A DNA stretch of 64,000 bases, from positions 3,765,001-3,829,000 of the forward strand of contig NZ_CP096889.1 of assembly GCF_004124315.2 (NCBI RefSeq), written 5' to 3'. The notes under the pieces are model-generated. The model was given only the letters and a program-made list of their open reading frames with translations. It did no database searches and was not told the DNA's origin. The translations under genes were made by a program, and so were the position numbers. This DNA is from Bacillus cabrialesii (GTDB lineage Bacteria; Bacillota; Bacilli; Bacillales; Bacillaceae). The number at the start of each line of letters is the position of its first letter. Position 1 is the first letter of the stretch. Shown one piece after another: positions 24,879 through 33,753 of the stretch.

Positions 24879-25724
24879 TTACCCAAATACCTTTGCATTC
24901 CGCTCAGCCATCCGGACGAGGTTTTTCTCAAATTCCATTTCCTCATCAGTGGACAGTCCTGCTGAATAAAGATGGGTGCTTAACGCTTTTAGTTCCGTCA
25001 ATAATGCGAACATTAGGTCTTGTACGGAGATATCTGTTTGCAAAAGCTCGCTTAAGGACGCCATCGTTTCCGGACGAATCTCCGGATAGACGCCTTTTTT
25101 ATCGTTTCGTTTGTCCTTCAGCGCCGCTTGGTAGAATCGTCTGATCAAGTCGGCCCTTTCACTGCCGCTTTTATCCGCGCAAAGATAAATCTGCACAGCG
25201 ACTCCGCCGCGAACGCGTCTTTGAGAGATACCGGCGAATTTTTTGCCGTCTATACTGAGGTCATAGCTGCCAGGACAATAAGACCCTTCAATTTCATAGG
25301 CTTCGATCTTTGCGTTGTACGGCGTTAGCATCCGTCTCATCAGCTCAACCATCGCTTCATATCCTTTGTCTATGTCGATGCCTTTCTTTTCGTCCTCGAA
25401 TATGAGAGAGATATTCAAAACGCCCTCATCCAAAACAACGGCAAGACCGCCGGAATTGCGTACAATTACACGGTATCCTTCGTTTTCCAGCAAGGAGATC
25501 CCATCCTGCAAAAACGGGAGACGGCTATCCTGTATTCCAAGGACAATTGTATTGTGGTGCACCCATGAGCGCGCTGTCGCCGGCGACACGCCTTTTCCGA
25601 CGGACATGCACAGCGTATCGTCCATTGCGAAGGATTGCTTCGCATCAAATAAAGGGCCGAGGCTGGATTGGTCAATGACTCTCCATGTCGGCTGCATCAG
25701 TAAATCAATCGGTTGGTTTGCCAT
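24879..25724 (-). CDS. lipL: LipL, octanoyl-[GcvH]:protein N-octanoyltransferase
   Basis: Amidotransferase that moves octanoyl groups from GcvH to the E2 subunits of 2-oxo acid dehydrogenases in the B. subtilis lipoate pathway. 281 aa. BPL/LplA-type fold with RNSGGLAVVLDEGVLN near residue 90. The catalytic Cys is in EGSYCPGSYDLS at about residue 150, with the conserved Lys in SIDGKKFAGISQRR just after. The ATG lies next to the cysL region, with its own weak leader. Confidence 0.88.
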   Translation of the reverse strand: MANQPIDLLMQPTWRVIDQSSLGPLFDAKQSFAMDDTLCMSVGKGVSPATARSWVHHNTIVLGIQDSRLPFLQDGISLLENEGYRVIVRNSGGLAVVLDEGVLNISLIFEDEKKGIDIDKGYEAMVELMRRMLTPYNAKIEAYEIEGSYCPGSYDLSIDGKKFAGISQRRVRGGVAVQIYLCADKSGSERADLIRRFYQAALKDKRNDKKGVYPEIRPETMASLSELLQTDISVQDLMFALLTELKALSTHLYSAGLSTDEEMEFEKNLVRMAERNAKVFG

Positions 25725-25771
25725 CTATGTAAAACCCTTTCATGTTAGGCTTATGAACGAAAACTATTATA

Positions 25772-26671
25772 TCATTTCAGCCGCTGTGATTGATAATTGC
25801 TTTTCAGCATCGTAATAAAAATTTCTTTATTCTTGGTATTCTCCATGAGCGGAGAATGAATGTAAGACAGCTTGCGCTTTAACGAGAAATCTTTTATATG
25901 GAGAATTGAAATTTCACGGTGGATCAAATCCTTATGCAGCACGCTTCTGGACAGGACAGACAAGCCCATGCCGCTTATCACCGCTTCTTTAACCCCTTGA
26001 TTGCTGCTGATGGTGAACATCGACTTCGGCCGCAGTCCGTTTGAGCTGAGCACATGATCGAGATATTCTCTCGTCCCAGAGCCTTTCTCTCTTGTCACCC
26101 ACGCCTCGTTTTGCAAATCGCTGATCGAGATATCTCTCTGTCCGGCCAGCGGGTGCTGATTCGGCGCGGCGATGCACATTTCATCCTCCATGAACGGCTC
26201 AATTTCCAATTCATTCTCATTCGTATGTCCCTCAATCAGTCCGATATCAGCCTGAAGCATCCGCACACGCTCGCTGACCTCCTCCGTATTGCCAATCATC
26301 ACATCGAGGTTCAGCTCTGGATACAGCTTTTGCAGCTGGGCCAAAAGCGGCGGAAGAATATACTCTCCGATCGTAAAGCTGGCGGCTATTTTCAATTCGC
26401 CTTTCACATAGTGGTGATGCGCATAGATTTCTGCCTTGGCTTGCTCGTAGAGAAATACCATTTGCTTTGCTCTTTGATACAAAATATCTCCTGTCGGCGT
26501 TGTCGTAAAGTGTTTTGGCGACCGGTTCAGGAGAGCCGTTTGAAATTCTTTCTCCAGATTTTTGATATGCAGACTGACGCTGGGCTGGGAGATCATCAGC
26601 TTTTCCGCCGCTTTTGTGAAGTTTTTTTCTTCTACTACCGCTATAAACGTTTTCAGCACGTCGTAATACAA
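25772..26671 (-). CDS. cysL: CysL, LysR-family regulator of sulfite reductase genes
   Basis: LysR-type activator of cysJI. 299 aa if started at the TTG at 26671, behind AGGGGTGGGG, the length I remember for CysL; the open frame begins six codons earlier. The N-terminal HTH (residues 5-60) has TKAAEKLMISQPSVSLHIKN. The effector domain follows, with IGEYILPPLLAQLQKLYPEL and TREKGSGTREYLDHVL. Confidence 0.85.
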   Translation of the reverse strand: MYYDVLKTFIAVVEEKNFTKAAEKLMISQPSVSLHIKNLEKEFQTALLNRSPKHFTTTPTGDILYQRAKQMVFLYEQAKAEIYAHHHYVKGELKIAASFTIGEYILPPLLAQLQKLYPELNLDVMIGNTEEVSERVRMLQADIGLIEGHTNENELEIEPFMEDEMCIAAPNQHPLAGQRDISISDLQNEAWVTREKGSGTREYLDHVLSSNGLRPKSMFTISSNQGVKEAVISGMGLSVLSRSVLHKDLIHREISILHIKDFSLKRKLSYIHSPLMENTKNKEIFITMLKSNYQSQRLK

Positions 26672-26769
26672 AAACCCCACCCCTGTCATTAATCAATGAT
26701 ATCGTTATCATCAGTTTTCTTTATTGTACTCATATCATCTGTCTTGGTAAAGAAGGGTATACGGAGACG

Positions 26770-26806
26770 CAAAAAAGGCAGCCCTCCGGAAGAGAGCTGC
26801 CAGTCT
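26770..26806 (-). terminator. pta terminator
   Basis: Minus strand GGCAGCTCTCTTCCGG, then AGGGCTGCCTTTTTT. Confidence 0.85.
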
Positions 26807-26815
26807 TCATTTTGA

Positions 26816-27787
26816 TTACAGTGCTTGTACAGCTGTAATTAATGCAAGGTTGTAAACATCTTCAGCGTTACATCCTCTTGAAAGGTCGTTTACAGGCATA
26901 TTTAAGCCTTGCAGGATTGGCCCTACCGCTTCAAAGTTGCCTAAACGCTGAGCGATTTTATAGCCGATGTTTCCTGCTTCAAGGCTTGGGAATACGAATA
27001 CATTAGCGTCCCCTTTGATCTCAGAATCCGGCGCTTTTTTCTCAGCTACAGAAGGAACAAATGCAGCATCGAATTGGAATTCGCCGTCAAGTGTCAGTTC
27101 AGGCGCTTTTTCTTTCGCGATTTTCACAGCATCCGCTACTTTTTCTGTTTCATCAGATTTTGCGGAGCCTTTTGTAGAGAAGCTGAGCATTGCAACGCGA
27201 GGCTCAATGTCGAACATTTTTGCCGTATTGGCACTTTCGATCGCAATCTCGGCAAGATCTTGGCTGTCAGGCGCAATGTTGATCGCGCAATCCGCGAATA
27301 CGTATTGCTCTTCTCCTCGCGCCATGATGAATACGCCGGAAGTCTTTTTCACGCCTTCTTTTGTTTTGATGATTTGAAGAGCCGGGCGGACAGTGTCGGC
27401 TGTTGAGTGAGCCGCTCCGCTTACAAGTCCGTCTGCAAGGCCTTTATACACCAGCATTGTACCGAAGTAGTTCTCGTCTAATAGCGCTTTACGAGCCTGT
27501 TCTTCTGTCGCTTTGCCTTTGCGGCGTTCTACGAATGCTTGTACAAGGTCTTCCATGCCTTCATATGTATGAGGATCATAAATCTTAACGCCGTCCAGCG
27601 TCAGGTTTAGTTCTTTTGCTTTTGCTTGGATCTCATTTTCATTGCCGACCACAATCGGATTCAGCACTTTGTTTCCTGCAAGCTTGCTGACGGCTTCTAA
27701 AATACGCTCGTCTAAGCCTTCAGGAAATACAATTTTAACGTCTTTTCCAGCTACTTTTTCTTGCACTGTTGAAAATAAATCTGCCAC
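26816..27787 (-). CDS. pta: Pta, phosphotransacetylase
   Basis: Converts acetyl-CoA and phosphate to acetyl phosphate in overflow metabolism. 323 aa, full length for the short Pta class. Conserved FPEGLDERILEAVSKL at residue 20, GLVSGAAHSTADTVRPALQI near 130 and FPSLEAGNIGYKIAQRLG near 270. It has a strong AGGAGG site. A catabolite-response element upstream fits the known CcpA activation of pta. Confidence 0.96.
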   Translation of the reverse strand: MADLFSTVQEKVAGKDVKIVFPEGLDERILEAVSKLAGNKVLNPIVVGNENEIQAKAKELNLTLDGVKIYDPHTYEGMEDLVQAFVERRKGKATEEQARKALLDENYFGTMLVYKGLADGLVSGAAHSTADTVRPALQIIKTKEGVKKTSGVFIMARGEEQYVFADCAINIAPDSQDLAEIAIESANTAKMFDIEPRVAMLSFSTKGSAKSDETEKVADAVKIAKEKAPELTLDGEFQFDAAFVPSVAEKKAPDSEIKGDANVFVFPSLEAGNIGYKIAQRLGNFEAVGPILQGLNMPVNDLSRGCNAEDVYNLALITAVQAL

Positions 27788-27872
27788 AATAAAACCTCCT
27801 CAAAAAGTTACAAAAACGCTTTCTTTTACTAGCATACTCTTCTTCCAATCAAATTCAAACAGCCAACTTTTA

Positions 27873-27886
27873 TTATAGCGCTTTCA
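27873..27886 (-). promoter_or_regulatory. CcpA catabolite-response element (cre) of pta
   Basis: Minus strand TGAAAGCGCTATAA, 13 of 14 consensus positions, about 90 bp upstream of the pta start. Overflow genes in B. subtilis carry activating cre sites at this sort of distance. Confidence 0.8.
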
Positions 27887-28056
27887 TTAAAAAATCTTAT
27901 TTTTCTAACTAATTTAAGTGACTCATTCTTTCCTTATATCTTCTCTTATTTTTATGGAGTTATACGGAAGGGATGTTCAAGGTTTCTCCACAGTAGAATC
28001 GGATAAACTATGGTATAGTGAAGGCAATCATGAAAAGATAATAGGAGTGAAGATAA

Positions 28057-28821
28057 ATGAGTGAACAGCAAATGACAAACGAAGCGGCAAAAACGCTTGA
28101 CGGCTGGTATGCGCTTCATGATTTCCGCACAATGGACTGGACTTCCTGGAAGCTGCTGTCCAGTGATGAGCGCCAATCTATCATACATGAATTCACAGGT
28201 TTGCTTGAAAAATGGGGCGTAGCCCAAAAAGAAGGAAAAGGATCGCAGACCCTTTACAGCATCGTCGGCCAAAAAGCTGATTTCATGCTGATGATTCTTC
28301 GTCCTACTATGGAAGAATTAAATCAAATCGAGCTCGAATTCAACAAATCAAGACTTGCTGAGTTCACCATTCCGGCATACTCCTACGTATCAGTGGTAGA
28401 GCTGAGCAACTACTTGGCAAGCGGCGACGGCGACCCTTACGAAAATCCGCATGTGCGTGCCCGTCTTTACCCTGAACTGCCTGAATCAAAATATGTATGC
28501 TTCTATCCTATGGATAAAAGAAGATCCGGAAACGACAACTGGTACATGCTTTCAATGGAAGAACGCAGAAACTTGATGAGAAGCCACGGCTTAATCGGCC
28601 GCAGCTATGCCGGCAAAGTCAAACAGATCATCACCGGCTCCGTCGGCTTTGACGATTACGAGTGGGGCGTGACATTATTCAGTGATGACGTGCTTCAATT
28701 CAAAAAACTTGTGTATGAAATGCGTTTTGACGAAGTCAGCGCCCGCTACGGCGAATTCGGTTCATTCTTTGTCGGCAACCGGCTTTCGCTTGATACACTT
28801 CCTCAATTCCTATATGTATAA
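28057..28821 (+). CDS. hemQ: HemQ, coproheme decarboxylase
   Basis: Last enzyme of the Gram-positive haem pathway: decarboxylates coproheme III to protoheme. 254 aa chlorite dismutase-fold protein. Family sequences include YALHDFRTMDW near residue 12, YVSVVELSNYLASG near 110, CFYPMDKRRSGNDNWYML near 148 (with the catalytic Tyr) and the haem-region MRSHGLIGRSYAGKVKQI near 173 (His ligand). The promoter may be an extended -10, TGGTATAGT, at 28011. Divergent from pta. Confidence 0.93.
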   Translation: MSEQQMTNEAAKTLDGWYALHDFRTMDWTSWKLLSSDERQSIIHEFTGLLEKWGVAQKEGKGSQTLYSIVGQKADFMLMILRPTMEELNQIELEFNKSRLAEFTIPAYSYVSVVELSNYLASGDGDPYENPHVRARLYPELPESKYVCFYPMDKRRSGNDNWYMLSMEERRNLMRSHGLIGRSYAGKVKQIITGSVGFDDYEWGVTLFSDDVLQFKKLVYEMRFDEVSARYGEFGSFFVGNRLSLDTLPQFLYV

Positions 28822-28854
28822 TATCTCTCCCGCCCTATCAGGCGGGAGTTTTTA
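28822..28854 (+). terminator. hemQ terminator
   Basis: CTCCCGCC, loop CTATCA, GGCGGGAGTTTTT. Confidence 0.85.
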
Positions 28855-28884
28855 AATCTCCCTTTATCAGAATTTAAATAAAAT

Positions 28885-28913
28885 TTGCTATTTTCCCCGT
28901 TTTTTCTTACGAT
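28885..28913 (+). promoter_or_regulatory. bacG SigA promoter
   Basis: TTGCTA, 17 nt, TACGAT, 40 nt upstream of the bacG start. Confidence 0.5.
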
Positions 28914-28952
28914 GGAGTTAATAATCCAAATTTTTCAAAGGGGTGCAGTTAT

Positions 28953-29732
28953 TTGTCAAAACGAACCGCATTTATTATGGGAGCCAGTCAAGGAATCGGA
29001 AAAGCAATTGCTTTGAAGCTAGCAGACCAGCATTTTTCTGTCGTCATTAATTCGCGAAACTTGGACAATATTGAGTCTGTCAAAAAAGACATTTTGGCCA
29101 AGCATCCTGAAGCGAGCGTCATTGCTCTTGCGGGTGATATGTCTGATCAGCATACGAGATCCAAAATTTTTCAAAAAATCGAAGCTGAATGCGGACGGCT
29201 TGATGTTCTGATTAATAATATCCCGGGCGGTGCGCCTGATACATTTGATAACTGCAATATAGAGGATATGACGGCCACGTTCACACAAAAGACCGTTGCC
29301 TATATTGACGCGATCAAGCGTGCCGCCTCACTGATGAAGCAAAACGAGTTTGGCAGAATTATCAACATTGTCGGAAATCTGTGGAAAGAGCCCGGCGCCA
29401 ATATGTTCACAAACAGCATGATGAATGCCGCTTTAATTAACGCCAGTAAAAATATTTCCATCCAGCTTGCTCCTCACAACATTACAGTCAACTGCCTGAA
29501 TCCAGGTTTTATTGCTACAGACCGTTACCATCAATTTGTGGAAAATGTGATGAAAAAGAACAGCATATCCAAGCAGGAAGCAATAGAACAGATTGCTTCC
29601 GGGATTCCGATGAAACGTGTCGGATCAGCCGAAGAAACCGCAGCCCTCGCCGCGTTTCTCGCCTCTGAGGAAGCCTCCTACATCACTGGACAGCAAATTT
29701 CCGCTGACGGCGGCAGTATGAGAAGCATATAA
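28953..29732 (+). CDS. bacG: BacG, reductase of the bacilysin/anticapsin pathway
   Basis: NAD(P)H-dependent short-chain dehydrogenase that reduces the dihydro-hydroxyphenylpyruvate intermediate in anticapsin synthesis. 259 aa from a TTG start at 28953 (AAAGGGGTGCAG upstream). Rossmann motif GASQGIGKAIA near residue 10; LINNIPGG near 88 in place of the usual NNAG. The usual YxxxK is replaced: the region around residue 150 reads NSMMNAALINASKNI, which keeps the Lys but not the Tyr, as is typical for this subfamily. Faces the bacA-F operon. Confidence 0.93.
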   Translation: MSKRTAFIMGASQGIGKAIALKLADQHFSVVINSRNLDNIESVKKDILAKHPEASVIALAGDMSDQHTRSKIFQKIEAECGRLDVLINNIPGGAPDTFDNCNIEDMTATFTQKTVAYIDAIKRAASLMKQNEFGRIINIVGNLWKEPGANMFTNSMMNAALINASKNISIQLAPHNITVNCLNPGFIATDRYHQFVENVMKKNSISKQEAIEQIASGIPMKRVGSAEETAALAAFLASEEASYITGQQISADGGSMRSI

Positions 29733-29762
29733 AAAATCCCGCTTTTCAGCGGGATTTTTTAT
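29733..29762. terminator. bacG terminator, hairpin T1 beside repeat element
   Basis: AAAATCCCGC, loop TTTTCA, GCGGGATTTTTT. A near-copy (ATCCAGC, TTTTTA, GCGGGAT) occurs at 29924-29944 on the far side of the element. Confidence 0.85.
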
Positions 29763-29925
29763 CTTTTCAGCGTGATTGAAAACCCTCATAATCTAGGAAA
29801 ACCGAGCATCTGAGCAGCAGGACGTGATGACGGCGGCGTTAGGCGGGAAGCCTGAGAATTCAGCCGCCGGTCCAGCACCGACGCGCAGACCTGACAACAA
29901 ATGCGGGGGGTTGGACACGCTGAAA
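29763..29925. repeat. Structured intergenic repeat element, long form (163 bp)
   Basis: Begins CTTTTCAGCGTGATTGAAAA and ends GGACACGCTGAAA. The ends pair (CAGCGTG/CACGCTG), then AACCCTC pairs with GGGGGTT. Inside there is a long arm (29829-29872, ACGGCGGC/GCCGCCGGT enclosing AGGC/GCCT). The shorter relative at 56216-56311 shares both ends and the core GACAAC(A/G)AATGCG. Probably a member of the roughly 190-bp dispersed repeat family reported in the B. subtilis genome, from memory. No ORF or promoter is evident. Confidence 0.8.
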
Positions 29926-29934
29926 TCCAGCTTT

Positions 29935-31134
29935 TTAGCGGGATACCTTTTGTAATGATGCAAACGGCAGGTTCAGTTTTTGAAGCCGCATGACAAATTC
30001 CCGGAGATCCTCCTGCTTCGATACCATTGATATTCTGACATGCCTTTTTCCGTTGCTTCCGAATATTTCACCCGGTGTGACAACGACATGGGCATGCTCC
30101 AGCAAGTAATCGGAGAATTGGTGAGATGTTTCAAACGTTTTCGGGATTTCAGCCCATACGTAAAATGTTCCTTTTGGTTTTTCCATCTTCCAGCCCAGTT
30201 CTTTTTCACACAGCTCCGTAAAAAAGTCAATTCGTTCCTCGTAGATTCGTTTTAAGGATTCCGTCTGCTCCGGGTCTCCTGAAAGCGCCGCACTCGCCGC
30301 GTGCTGCAGTCCGCCGAACATGCCGACAAATACATGATCCTGAAACTCATTGACGGCCTGGATGATCTTTTCATTCCCGACCGCAAACGCCATTCTCCAG
30401 CCGGCCATGTTAAATGTTTTTGAAAATGAATAAAGCTCCGCCCCTACAGCTTTGGCATCCGCTGCCTCAAGAAAGCTGGCCGGTTTTTTATCGAATTCAA
30501 ACGCGCCGTACGCAAAATCATGAATCAAATGGATGTTGTGCTTTTTCGCAAAAGCAGCCGCTTTTGCATAAAAAGCCGCGTCGGCTACAGCTCCCGTCGG
30601 GTTGTTTGGATAGTTCAAAAACATCAGCTTCGCTTTTTCAAGCACGCCGGGATCAATTTTTTCAAAATCCGGCAGATAGCCATTTTCTTCATACAGCGGC
30701 ATTTCGTACAGCTCGGCTCGCGCCATCGTAATTCCTGACAAGTATTCAGGGTAGCCGGGATTTGGGACCAATGCGATGTCTCCCGGATTGAGCAGGCATT
30801 GTGTCAGCACATACAGGCCGGCTTTGCCGCCTCCGAAAAGCGCAACTTCCGTTTCTGGGTTGATTGACACCCCGTATTCTCTTTTATAGAAAGCAGCGAT
30901 TGCTTCCTTCAAAAAAGGATAGCCTCTGAATGGGCCGTATCCGTGAAACGAAGGATTCAAAGACGCCTCCCGCAAAGCCTCGACAATATGCGGCGGAGTG
31001 GGAAGGTCAGGGTTTCCCTGTCCAAGATTAATGATATGGGCCCCCGTTTTTTCCAATTCTTTCACCTTTTGAAAAACGAGAGAAAATTCTTGCCTTGGAA
31101 GTGTCTTGATGACGTCGGACGGTGTTATTTCCAT
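29935..31134 (-). CDS. bacF: BacF, aminotransferase of bacilysin synthesis
   Basis: PLP-dependent class I aminotransferase (399 aa) that converts the tetrahydro-hydroxyphenylpyruvate intermediate to the amino acid on the way to anticapsin. NPNPGYPEY near residue 122, FLNYPNNPTGAVAD near 173 and the PLP lysine in YSFSKTFNMAGWRMAF near residue 237. It starts one base after the bacE stop, so it is the last gene of bacABCDEF. Confidence 0.93.
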   Translation of the reverse strand: MEITPSDVIKTLPRQEFSLVFQKVKELEKTGAHIINLGQGNPDLPTPPHIVEALREASLNPSFHGYGPFRGYPFLKEAIAAFYKREYGVSINPETEVALFGGGKAGLYVLTQCLLNPGDIALVPNPGYPEYLSGITMARAELYEMPLYEENGYLPDFEKIDPGVLEKAKLMFLNYPNNPTGAVADAAFYAKAAAFAKKHNIHLIHDFAYGAFEFDKKPASFLEAADAKAVGAELYSFSKTFNMAGWRMAFAVGNEKIIQAVNEFQDHVFVGMFGGLQHAASAALSGDPEQTESLKRIYEERIDFFTELCEKELGWKMEKPKGTFYVWAEIPKTFETSHQFSDYLLEHAHVVVTPGEIFGSNGKRHVRISMVSKQEDLREFVMRLQKLNLPFASLQKVSR

Positions 31135-32319
31135 CTAAAAGACTCCTTTTTGCTCCGTTTTGTTATCCCGTTCCAAAAATGATTTGTTGACGAGCTTCGT
31201 ATGCAGGAACAATCCGCTTACGATCACGACAATCAGCCCCATAATGACCGGAGCGTTCAAAACGTTGATTAACATTGAACCAACAGAAATGCATAATCCG
31301 ATAGACGCTTCCGCCACCGAAAAAATGCGCCCTTGAATCTGGTTCTCCGCGTTCTCTTGAACCTTTACCTTTGCAAGCACTTCCCCGTACTCCATCGCAA
31401 TGAAAAATAGGATAGCGGCGATGACAGAAACAGCGAAAATCGGCGTGAATAAAAACAGCGCCAGCGAGACAATGGATAGAACGGTAAAGTACGCCAGGCC
31501 TCTATTGTTGTTAAAGCCCCATTTGCTGACAAGCGCCGCTCCGATGAACCCGCCGAAGCCGATGCAGAATGTGAGGATAAAGTTGCCGATTTCCCCGTCA
31601 CCCAGAAAGCGGCTGACAATCGGAAAATAGCTGTACACAATTCCCCACAGCAAAGCCATCGTAATCATCGTAAACATGGCATTTAATACGAAAGCATTGG
31701 TTTTGATTTCCTTGAGTCCTTCTTTAAAAGACTGAAAGGCCTCTTTTATGTTTTCAGATTGAATCGGGACGAATTTCAGCTTAATGCGGCTTATAAAAAA
31801 GGCCGAAACCAGGTAAGTTACACCGTTGAAGGCAACAGCCAGCTCTACAGATCCGCCTAACAGAAAAAGCCCTCCGGCAGCCGCCCCGACGATAATGGAA
31901 ATGGTCGTCGCTTTTGCGAATAACGTGTTGATGCTTTTAATATCAGACTCCAATGATGACATGACAGCGAGACGGGCCGGATTAAAAAACACTCCGCTTC
32001 CATAAGAAATAAACAGCAAGACCAGAAAAATCAGCGGATACTCGCCTTTTGGAAGAAATGTGAGCCCCAAAAAGATCATGCCCCTGATGATATCCGTCCA
32101 CAGCATGATCTTAATTCTGTCTAACCGATCGACCAGAACCCCCAAGAACGGCTGGAACACCATCGGAATGCTTCTGACCACGATGACCCCCGACGTCACC
32201 CAATAATCGTGATAATATGTAGACAAAATAAGCAGGGCAGGGAGAACACAATAGTCTCCCATAAACGAAAGCGCCTGCCCGTAAAGCAAGTATTTAGAGT
32301 TGGGTTTTAACTGCTTCAT
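31135..32319 (-). CDS. bacE: BacE, bacilysin efflux transporter
   Basis: Major facilitator superfamily exporter, 394 aa and 12 hydrophobic segments, which protects the producer by exporting bacilysin. Motif-A-like LVDRLDRIKIMLWTD near residue 62. ATGA overlap with bacD indicates translational coupling. Confidence 0.92.
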   Translation of the reverse strand: MKQLKPNSKYLLYGQALSFMGDYCVLPALLILSTYYHDYWVTSGVIVVRSIPMVFQPFLGVLVDRLDRIKIMLWTDIIRGMIFLGLTFLPKGEYPLIFLVLLFISYGSGVFFNPARLAVMSSLESDIKSINTLFAKATTISIIVGAAAGGLFLLGGSVELAVAFNGVTYLVSAFFISRIKLKFVPIQSENIKEAFQSFKEGLKEIKTNAFVLNAMFTMITMALLWGIVYSYFPIVSRFLGDGEIGNFILTFCIGFGGFIGAALVSKWGFNNNRGLAYFTVLSIVSLALFLFTPIFAVSVIAAILFFIAMEYGEVLAKVKVQENAENQIQGRIFSVAEASIGLCISVGSMLINVLNAPVIMGLIVVIVSGLFLHTKLVNKSFLERDNKTEQKGVF

Positions 32320-33734
32320 ACCGGCAGCACATACTTTGCCGTCAGCTTCGCATGCTGCTGAATTGCTTTGATTGATTCAGCCACATCCTGTGAATTGCTG
32401 CCTTTCAGTTCAAATGCAGCAATGGAATTGAAGGCTTCAAACAGTGTCAAATCAACTGATGTGCCCGGTGCCGCAGCCTCAAAAGATACGAGTTCGGTAT
32501 CACCCTTCAAAAGCCCGTCCGGAAGATCGATCGCTTCGATCACCAAATCCGCAGCCGTTTCAGGAATCTGTCCATTTTGTTTGAAATGCTGAGGGTACAA
32601 ATGGCAGTCAGCGACATAGCAAGGCTCTTGGTCCAATAATCCGTCCGGAAGATCAGCGTCTTTTCCGAAACAGAGGACATCTAATAATAATTGCGCCATA
32701 TCAAGGCCGAAAACCTTTTTAATATTTGGGATCATATTCCAGCCGGCGAATCTGGCTGCCGACTCTATTAAACCCGGCTCTCTGTTTTTCATTAACTTGA
32801 TCTCTGTATGTGTTGCGCAATTTTGCAGGCCAAGCCCTTCATTTGCCTTTTTGGCGGCTTCGACAATTTTCTTTTTCGCCTCTTCATCCAGAATGGACGG
32901 CGTAATATGTGATGTTTCTGTAAAACCGATTTGCGGCGTTTTGTCATGAATGGCGATCGGGAAATACTCACCGTCCGCCATGATGCCTTCTATGCTGATA
33001 TAGTCGGAGTAGCCCTCTGTGTGATACCAGTCTCCGTACTCACCCTGTAAAAATTCTTCAGCAATAAACGGCGCTTCAAACGTGACCGCCTTTGGCACGT
33101 TAATCGATTTGAGATAGTCATTGACTCTGTTAAATTCATCTTCTGCCGTCTCAGTGTCCGTAATCAGCGTGACACCGATTGAACTTGCTAAGTATGTAGG
33201 CTTTAAGATAAGAGGTGTGCCGATCTCTGCAAGTGCGGCACGGAAATCCTCAAGAGTTGTGACTCGTTTGTTTTTGATCGATTTGACTCCCGCTTTATTA
33301 AAAGCGTCTCTCATTTTATTTTTATCTCTGGCATTTTCGGCAGCCTGCACCCCGGCGCCCCTTAGGCCCAGGCGTTCACAGGCTTTCGCCATCGGGGCAA
33401 TGAATAATTCATTGTTTGTCGTGATGGCGTCCGCCTCAAACATGTTGGCAACCTTGACGATTTGCTCGACGACCTCTTCTTCAGGCTTGTCATGATCCTC
33501 ATGCGCCCAATAAATAGAATCGGGATGTTCAAAATCAGCTAAGCTCTGAAAATAGTCTTTATCTTTTATAACCGCGACCGAGTATTTTTCAATCAGTGCT
33601 GCATGGGAAGCTGTAATTGCAAAAGGTCTTGGAATAAAGCTGACCAGGTTATATTTTTCAGCAGCGCTTTTATAAAACATGTGCGGCGGGCAGCCACCAA
33701 GATCAGCGATGACCAATACTGTTTTTCTCTCCAT
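32316..33734 (-). CDS. bacD: BacD, L-alanine-anticapsin ligase
   Basis: ATP-grasp L-amino acid alpha-ligase that joins L-Ala to L-anticapsin, the final step to bacilysin. 472 aa from the ATG at 33734 (MERKTVLVIADLGG). ATP-grasp lysine in PLILKPTYLASSIGVTL near residue 178; metal/ATP residues in THTEIKLMKNREPGLIESA near 315 and GWNMIP. GGAGTG ribosome-binding site 9 nt upstream. Confidence 0.95.
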   Translation of the reverse strand: MERKTVLVIADLGGCPPHMFYKSAAEKYNLVSFIPRPFAITASHAALIEKYSVAVIKDKDYFQSLADFEHPDSIYWAHEDHDKPEEEVVEQIVKVANMFEADAITTNNELFIAPMAKACERLGLRGAGVQAAENARDKNKMRDAFNKAGVKSIKNKRVTTLEDFRAALAEIGTPLILKPTYLASSIGVTLITDTETAEDEFNRVNDYLKSINVPKAVTFEAPFIAEEFLQGEYGDWYHTEGYSDYISIEGIMADGEYFPIAIHDKTPQIGFTETSHITPSILDEEAKKKIVEAAKKANEGLGLQNCATHTEIKLMKNREPGLIESAARFAGWNMIPNIKKVFGLDMAQLLLDVLCFGKDADLPDGLLDQEPCYVADCHLYPQHFKQNGQIPETAADLVIEAIDLPDGLLKGDTELVSFEAAAPGTSVDLTLFEAFNSIAAFELKGSNSQDVAESIKAIQQHAKLTAKYVLPV

Positions 33735-33753
33735 ATGTAAAAACACTCCTTCT

